Shown: positions 45,301-48,477 of the stretch, piece by piece
Position numbering within the stretch: the stretch's first letter is position 1
Layout: each line of letters starts with the position of its first letter
Source of the DNA: Akkermansia sp.
GTDB taxonomy: Bacteria; Verrucomicrobiota; Verrucomicrobiia; Verrucomicrobiales; Akkermansiaceae
Length of the DNA: 48,477 nt
Direction: 5' to 3'
Assembly: GCA_017546445.1 (NCBI GenBank)
Contig: JAFYWX010000045.1
Coordinates: 1-48,477 of the forward strand
Made by a program: the position numbers and the translations under genes
The notes under the pieces: generated by a model
The model's input: the letters and a program-made list of their open reading frames with translations, nothing else
Told to the model about the DNA's origin: nothing
Database searches by the model: none

Positions 45301-48300
45301 GGTACCATAGGCATACCCATTACCAAAATAATAATCAGACTGACCATTCTTAAGCTCTGCCAGCGTCACAGAACCGCCTTCACTGTAACCAAAGCTGATT
45401 TCCACGGGATTGGGGGTAGAGTTCTCATAACTAATTTTACCCGATACCATGGAATCCAGAGTGGCTGTCGAGCCGGACCAATCATGCAGCACGATGCGAC
45501 TATCGCCCATGAGCACCAATTCGCCACCATTGATTTCGGCCCCGGGCCATATATGCACATCACCATCAATGTAGACCTTACCTCCCAGGTTCACCGTGGA
45601 GTTTTCGCATACCTGTATGCCAACAACAGTCCCCGAGCCCTCGTAATAATAATCGTCAGAAGATTGAGACTCCTGTTCTACCTTAAGGCGGGCACCTGAT
45701 TGGAGGTTCAGCGTAGCACCTTCCTGAACCTGCAGCAGAGTCCCCACCGTTACAGGAGCATCTGCACCTATGGTAAGTATATCCCCTTCATAAAGCACCA
45801 CCTCATCAAATAGAACACTCTCGAAAATATCACCGGTTAAAGACTGCTGAGACTTCTTGCTGATGGTAACAGAATTGCCCCCTAAACCATCAATCCGGTA
45901 GAACAGGCGGGCATCATCACGAGTGGTCTCCACTTTCCCCAGATTGACCATAACCGCAGGAGCAGAACCATCCCAATCGGTAACGACAATACCTAGAGAC
46001 TCTTTCCCCATGAGCACAAGGTTGCTGCCACTTACCGCCGCTCCCTCATTCAAAATAAGGGTTCCGTCCACAGCCAGCGTATCGTATCTAAGAGTGGCAC
46101 CAGCAGATATATAGAGTCCTCGGCGAGTACTGCCTCCACCATCATAGTAATCAGTTACCCGGCCTTCAGAAGTCTCGAGCTTAACAGCCCCGGAAAGAGC
46201 CAGATTCCCATATACATAAGTGTCATCAACAGCGCATCTCAGAGTAACGCCATCCTGTACAACTAAATCTGCTTCCAGATCAGATGTCTCCAGAACATAA
46301 GTGGTATCCTGATTGTTAATGTGCCCCAAAATAGCAGCGCCGGAAATACTCTGCACATGAATAGCCGGCATTCCGTCTTCCAGAACAGTACCGGACAATC
46401 CGGCAAAAGCATCTGCAACCTCGCCACTCCAATCAGAAAGCACAAATCGCATATCGGCTGCGATTGTATTTCCATTACCACAAAGTAACGCACCGGCGCC
46501 GAGAGTCAGCAGACCATCAAACAACCTACGGTCACAGTTAAGGGTTCCCTTCAGTATCAGGCCTGATGTATCAAAGACGGCACCGACCGCACAGTTAATG
46601 GTACCTTCGCACTCCATCTCTATCGCTTCAACCACAGCGCTGGAGTCTATATTTAAGACACCGCTTGCATCGATATGCGGAATGTCGCTATAGTAATAGT
46701 CGCTATCCTTCTGAATAACATATTTCTTTAATTCCCCGGAAAGCGCCTTCAACGTCACATTGCATTCCCCTGCAAATGAAACGATGGAAACATACGGATT
46801 ATCTTTAGCATATCGCGAATCCTTCAACTGCGCGACAGTTGTGGAGACATCTCCATTGGCCTCTTTTAGCTTGAAAATTTCCTCGTTGACAAATATATTA
46901 CCCGAACCTGACAGACTAGCCCCTGAATGAAGACTCATTGCCGCCTCAAATACGCAGGAGTCTGCTGTCAGGCTACCCGCTACAATCACCGGCAATTTAC
47001 ACTGAACAGAGTCCAAGTAAGCCTCAGCCCCTTCGCTTACCTCGAGAGGTGCATTCAAGGTCCCCCCGGTCATATCAAATACACCTCCGGAATAAACATC
47101 AATGGAATTCAACGATACGTTGGAGTTTTTCAATATGACCCGGCCATCGGCATAGATTGTCACATTTCCCATTCTGTCTTCTGGGTTTATCGCATCCTGA
47201 ACGGTCTGATTCTCCACCTTGAATGTACCATATACATTCAGATACGACAGCTTCTCAATACTAACACCAGACTCGACTTCTACATTACCATAGACGGAGC
47301 CGGAAATCCAATATCCACCTGCACACTTAGAAGAAATATCAGCCAAAATACAATCTTCCATCACACCGGTAATATACACATAGGCATCTTCCGCGGTAGC
47401 ATTCCACTCAAAGGACGTCAACAAGTCACCCGTAAGATAGCCAAGTTGCAATGCACACTGCCCCGTAATCGTTACCCCGGTTCCCCCGGTCGATATGTTC
47501 CAAATCTCACCTATGTATAAAGACTCACATGTAACGTTTTCCAGAGCAGTAGATGAAGCCTCATACAAACTAATCCTCGACTCTGTGCAAGTATTCTTAA
47601 TCGTCATCGTTCCGGAGTTGTCAATTCCACTCTTCGACGTTACTCCATCCAGATTAATATAACTGTCCTCTCGGCAACTGATACCGCCCTGAGCAGATGT
47701 CACATCTGTAAGCGTAATAGTCGCGCCAAAGAATGCGCGGATTTCTCCGACTAGTGAGCCACCCTCCATGGTCCAAGAGGAAGCGGCATCCTGCACCTCT
47801 ATCAAGGCTCTATCGCCATTGCAATCGACCACATTGGCATTTTTTAAAATCACCTTACCACCATTATCTACCTTAATATAGCGAGAGCAGATAATTGCGT
47901 CTGTCACATTCTCATATTCAGCCTTCAGTGTACCATAAATGTTAAAATACTCACCATTATCATCAATTAAAGCACCTTCCAGCAAAGTCATCGTATATCC
48001 GGAACGTATCTCGGTCGTGCCGATAAACTTGTATCCGCCCGAAAGTACAGAACGAATATCTGCCAAAGTACAGCTATAAATCTCACTTGGCATACTGACA
48101 TAGGCATCCTCCGGAGCAGTCTTTACAAATGTCTTCATGAATGAGGTATCACCACCGAATCCGGTTTGCAAGCGGAACGCCTCCGGCTGGGTAAATTCAT
48201 TTCCACTACCGCCCATGCTCCATGTTGAGGAATTGAAAATAATAGGCGAATGGAAAGTGCTATTATCGGCTTGCAATGAACCATTGTTGGTCACATAACT

Positions 48301-48477
48301 CTTAAAAGTACAATTATTGGCTTTTAAATCGCCGGCATTTTTTACATCCCCATCAATATCGCATTCCGCCAGCTCAACGGTCCCGCCTTCGTTTATCTGT
48401 ACAGATTGAGATGCCGGCAAAGCAATATTCGCCTTCGTAAGGGACATCTTACCGCCGGAATAAACTATTACCTGAGC
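36328..48477 (-). CDS. Giant multidomain secreted protein (partial, N-terminus beyond right edge)
   Basis: The frame is open to the window edge, so at least 4049 residues are visible and the true start is outside. From N to C: a long beta-helix-like region with repeated modules (about 43950-48477; for example NIYGTLKAEYENV and NVYGTFKVENQTV), an SbsA-like Ig domain (about 43640-43880), a CARDB-like domain (about 42900-43230), a SdrD-B-like domain (about 41560-41740, DEFGNYTLYGTRSGQSYAI), a hydrophobic stretch (about 40610-40710), an acidic spacer followed by a domain common in planctomycete giant proteins (about 38640-39280, DPNDITGPAGVGEQNWV), a fibronectin-like domain (about 38400-38630), another SbsA-like domain, five FG-GAP/VCBS repeats with D-x-N/D-x-D-G calcium loops (about 37190-38010) and two pre-peptidase-type (PPC) domains at the C-terminus. 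There is no autotransporter barrel, so export uses another route. Adhesion or matrix binding is inferred. Confidence 0.88.
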   Translation of the reverse strand, partial: AQVIVYSGGKMSLTKANIALPASQSVQINEGGTVELAECDIDGDVKNAGDLKANNCTFKSYVTNNGSLQADNSTFHSPIIFNSSTWSMGGSGNEFTQPEAFRLQTGFGGDTSFMKTFVKTAPEDAYVSMPSEIYSCTLADIRSVLSGGYKFIGTTEIRSGYTMTLLEGALIDDNGEYFNIYGTLKAEYENVTDAIICSRYIKVDNGGKVILKNANVVDCNGDRALIEVQDAASSWTMEGGSLVGEIRAFFGATITLTDVTSAQGGISCREDSYINLDGVTSKSGIDNSGTMTIKNTCTESRISLYEASSTALENVTCESLYIGEIWNISTGGTGVTITGQCALQLGYLTGDLLTSFEWNATAEDAYVYITGVMEDCILADISSKCAGGYWISGSVYGNVEVESGVSIEKLSYLNVYGTFKVENQTVQDAINPEDRMGNVTIYADGRVILKNSNVSLNSIDVYSGGVFDMTGGTLNAPLEVSEGAEAYLDSVQCKLPVIVAGSLTADSCVFEAAMSLHSGASLSGSGNIFVNEEIFKLKEANGDVSTTVAQLKDSRYAKDNPYVSIVSFAGECNVTLKALSGELKKYVIQKDSDYYYSDIPHIDASGVLNIDSSAVVEAIEMECEGTINCAVGAVFDTSGLILKGTLNCDRRLFDGLLTLGAGALLCGNGNTIAADMRFVLSDWSGEVADAFAGLSGTVLEDGMPAIHVQSISGAAILGHINNQDTTYVLETSDLEADLVVQDGVTLRCAVDDTYVYGNLALSGAVKLETSEGRVTDYYDGGGSTRRGLYISAGATLRYDTLAVDGTLILNEGAAVSGSNLVLMGKESLGIVVTDWDGSAPAVMVNLGKVETTRDDARLFYRIDGLGGNSVTISKKSQQSLTGDIFESVLFDEVVLYEGDILTIGADAPVTVGTLLQVQEGATLNLQSGARLKVEQESQSSDDYYYEGSGTVVGIQVCENSTVNLGGKVYIDGDVHIWPGAEINGGELVLMGDSRIVLHDWSGSTATLDSMVSGKISYENSTPNPVEISFGYSEGGSVTLAELKNGQSDYYFGNGYAYGTSLTLEEGVSLHLDEYIDLYTYGEEDTTPTLTMKKGSSISGSRENAELRLNQGLSGIDCTINATLCLDGILSGRGIKLTAERAVEFYYHVEGEETYRSVYSFEEMFGNADYECTHENAYAVCRLSDSYGTAPIYNIDAAFMAAHTPVGCKQLVFSGYNSQSLFKIDSGITFGVEELTLHDDSRIEFGKDCVVVGYDRNEESYLEVLHNSEIVADNTTFQVTLEIDGTTLLQGSGYRFAAKNAVNYWCDMSLQSLADVKHVLDGVDYTVLRDDAIFGLSLYLAGEDDFYLTQKDLDALTPTGFAGGALGSLDFWQFEGKDVVLDGVTILPCSMIGNGNSSLETLKILNTTLHSDVHISGWGMNNLILDNVQLKGAEIDITADNTVISNCSGTGVLTIAGSVTVRNCDLSQIEVLFSEWIESTGTVDLSGNYWGTTDIEAIRSRFESVPSALNVVIGDVLAEPPAGIAFTFAASIASGLKLEPSERTLTLLFTAQIDADSVGMGSVVLRDAAGRVMEIDSILVKGDRLVLNLTEPFEAGEYKVSVNAGLKDTDGNAFVAPVVNPELKVTVEKDSQVRVLKTLFNESVGSLDSVDIYLSGSSVVDPELLVEAVSLVAEDGTVYDAVRVETVIDGLLYRAIFDGKQPAGQYDFVIKDDVAITSRGDKLGSSFQQTLYISSPDLEVVSQHLQLFARANEQDKQMKVTYQVVNNGEAIKFRDRVDTLFVCETAEWDASAARAVSRNQVDSTCLAGGQVEYSFSYDLDDCTIGKKFYLFVRTDSREDVAETDEQNNISCIGEITIVPDEWNIRGTELNLETGSTAYYEWVAEADGSYLLGVTSADCRVQASGAEWDGLYGSPSAALLLESEGKQYWYLNVRAGQTYQLAMTALQEIKDLTCVTVAAPACVQSLYSPYVDPINNCIVVRGTNLQQLDDFRLVHQDGQEIHATEINVIDAGTLEVRFDLESAQMQIGEEYYLTWENESGTVNTLQQAIQYASPLLASKFVQPTIGVIREGSCFHLQVRTENTAGGAAKAPLVLVREGVEKEILYYGEVKSVHAAKLQGRKALLFLADSADDTPGYLKSGEGYTFTFTERVAIDNPATYTEAWTYDDEREMTPQMWEWVESALRPENVQATAWNAWWQDMQPRIGDRVCDVVNFVSLLRDTLAAGFDYQATLPEMIGKAITSEAELAPAYSVSGIMKGSGSSDVYADKVVYLYQLVNGEWVLIDTTNTDEFGNYTLYGTRSGQSYAIGSDQALASGGDGKAADLVELPGVVGDLKKDILVYEPSGSLLPVGDTDFRYLNTPDGRRHRVWVHNGTLQYALWEDDAWGTSVKLADNVTSNYELLWSEKDDCMVVLFDAGTEEEPDYGMVMFKWALHGLAVSDVLYLSSIYGQKDTMVTYTVDDSRGVLIYSSGSEQSDLTVYAVTPDFEDDEVSLQRYALRSLTGGSFTGSYELKLSDNIKVVLSGTVSAQYETDCKFVYSGTLGVSVEVEAGAWMVGVSSGAMNLSYNFEKEKNNIEKTWDFSIDSISLSVLNKEALIYVLGGVAGVLAGIATGGAAIYPAVQGTITALKTLRESLESVGIELTLGVQLDLVWGNIIGSSEEGLTYVGQDVFRLGAVVGVSTEKKLGKGADDKFTASIQGGLWVELSGNLYTTPKKVVKDQSLYADISFNLEWNWKGYGAEIAATIKNERGNGPLQFDYSIKFNKAASAGRVLLTSGTGFAYDESSSVVLDNEVVTLNIGSTDGVSTFLYTVHSAQTGTLEQEDLMFNFAIDGSAALDTSFGVYAENVESQALISGSALFVFDMQAAVTEVNGEYDTESFNELLATLDSGKIISSALYKNGQMRNVDDSALSEASSGVLSKAIYEDENGTVYLAWIRSLDGLYEVYVSTLAQESAAWSEPVAVFASERCIDDIQLFSTSQGLGYSFEAEDLESDALIDGEIQTYQGYCREGNWSEPVNALTGESFATEQSMEALVARYANRMAAFTSRSSGASGDMSWWESLVKRALNVVTPDFPDCEDDDDDPKKDKFPKEAKKSKDPNDITGPAGVGEQNWVADGVQTYLIQCENYAEKSFAHAARVVITQQLDADLDWSTFTIGAMNMGGYDIEVPEGMSQYRARLDWRETHGLYVDVEVSLDYATGVVTWSFTGIDPETEDIPVSSDMGLLAPNVNPPEGDGWVQYSIKPKEGAATGAKVDSQATIVFDWNDPIDTPHIFNTLDKTAPTSAMQPNTRRIDAHHYALSWLGEDAHSGVGSYDVYVSCDGGEWELWADGITATTAVYTAEQGAHEYRFCVVAKDNVGNVQTEAGDALKLSHDSSKGAPEVMALAATTDPATGFVTGFTATFNVSMNLATQLKDGSLASLVTLVHTQAGAVNMSDGAFSYDSVTKTLTWKSNTPLRAGEYRLTVQPGALKSSSGVALGAPVIPGFSVRHLMQTVGSYSAPTVADVNGDGLVDLLIGEKTSDDSGSVRLHINVGTAEQPEFGAGQYISTPQGLLTVEATGCLGAAPAVADINGDGLADLLIGKADGTIQLYIQEQPGAEGDGPLWSDYGRIKGIDVGERATPVQADWNSDGRPDLLVGNADGNIVLFLNIGTTEVPAYDSGRYLYDGGSLLSVPEGRSAFVVGDWDGDSLPDIISGNTAGQLVYYHNYGTEGNPLFAGYELLHADGGIFDLPNSPRSRLAAMDWNGDGVLDLVVGAEDGNLHLLSGEKNSAGVVGGLGVEGHPNLDDMPSGSQVLQLSSAYDGSGIYSATVQDNLSCTDRTDYFSLHATADGAFNMALDTSKLDAAVRLSVGVLDGDGLFSVSQELLLTPGAAADSLPGVAISAGEQLYIRVESVDVSSETNYELSLTGTVPSVGSNLATQNNSAAEATELSSPSAAVTGWVGAGDACDFYRVEMGSEGSLNLQLGELDAAARLRVYRDCGEYGLSLQSSQVVKAAGSVDTTLSLTSGTYFVEIASMDSGAGRYNTGYSLCLNREEQESRRVEDDRSNVTIG

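Overview
The window looks like a chromosomal segment of a Gram-negative bacterium of the PVC group, most likely a Verrucomicrobiota member related to the Akkermansiaceae. This is inferred from family content, not from a marker-gene search. The pointers are BamD- and LptE-like outer-membrane assembly lipoproteins, lipopolysaccharide-type sugar genes, a 34-residue AURKAIP1/COX24-type ribosomal peptide, an autotransporter, a protein with Chlamydia-Pmp-type GGAI/FxxN repeats, and a giant secreted FG-GAP/PPC protein. No tRNA, rRNA or CRISPR array was seen.

Layout. Positions 1-3.65 kb are accessory: a Pmp-like surface protein running off the left edge, a divergently transcribed tyrosine recombinase, a 12-bp inverted repeat between them, and about 700 bp of unusual non-coding repeats. 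Positions 3.7-10.6 kb are leftward genes: thrS-infC, a four-gene sugar-nucleotide/glycosyltransferase cluster, and a yqjD/yqjE-like membrane-protein set. Positions 10.8-13.2 kb hold carA-purA (rightward), where CarA lacks its glutaminase catalytic residues. Positions 13.3-15.4 kb hold bamD-lptE-rsmI. Positions 15.5-18.2 kb hold a lipocalin, an outer-membrane barrel protein and a secreted cysteine-peptidase-like protein. Positions 18.2-21.3 kb are a Ktr/Trk potassium uptake operon with a HAD phosphatase. Positions 21.6-25.8 kb hold the small ribosomal peptide, an operon of an alpha/beta-hydrolase-like protein, an OmpA-domain protein and a Cof-type HAD phosphatase, and then a separate flavin reductase. 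Positions 26-31.1 kb hold a long ankyrin protein and ligA, each with its own promoter. Positions 31.2-32.2 kb are mobile: REP-like palindromes, a Y1 (IS200-type) transposase and a MITE-like repeat. From 32.2 kb to the right edge there are two very large leftward surface proteins, a 1315-residue autotransporter and at least 4049 residues of a giant adhesin-like protein whose start lies beyond the window.

How it works together. Envelope biogenesis and surface display dominate: outer-membrane assembly (bamD, lptE), glycan precursor synthesis and transfer, OmpA and barrel proteins, a lipocalin, and three large surface proteins, mixed with housekeeping translation and nucleotide genes.

Most notable signals. 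(1) The catalytically dead glutaminase domain of CarA. (2) A possible invertible or attachment segment between the recombinase and the Pmp-like gene. (3) Constant-linker/variable-hairpin DNA mosaics after the recombinase. (4) Many sigma70-like promoters whose -10 box ends 7-9 bases before the start codon, predicting leaderless mRNAs. (5) A family of MITE-like elements with a conserved three-way-junction fold. (6) The giant multidomain protein.
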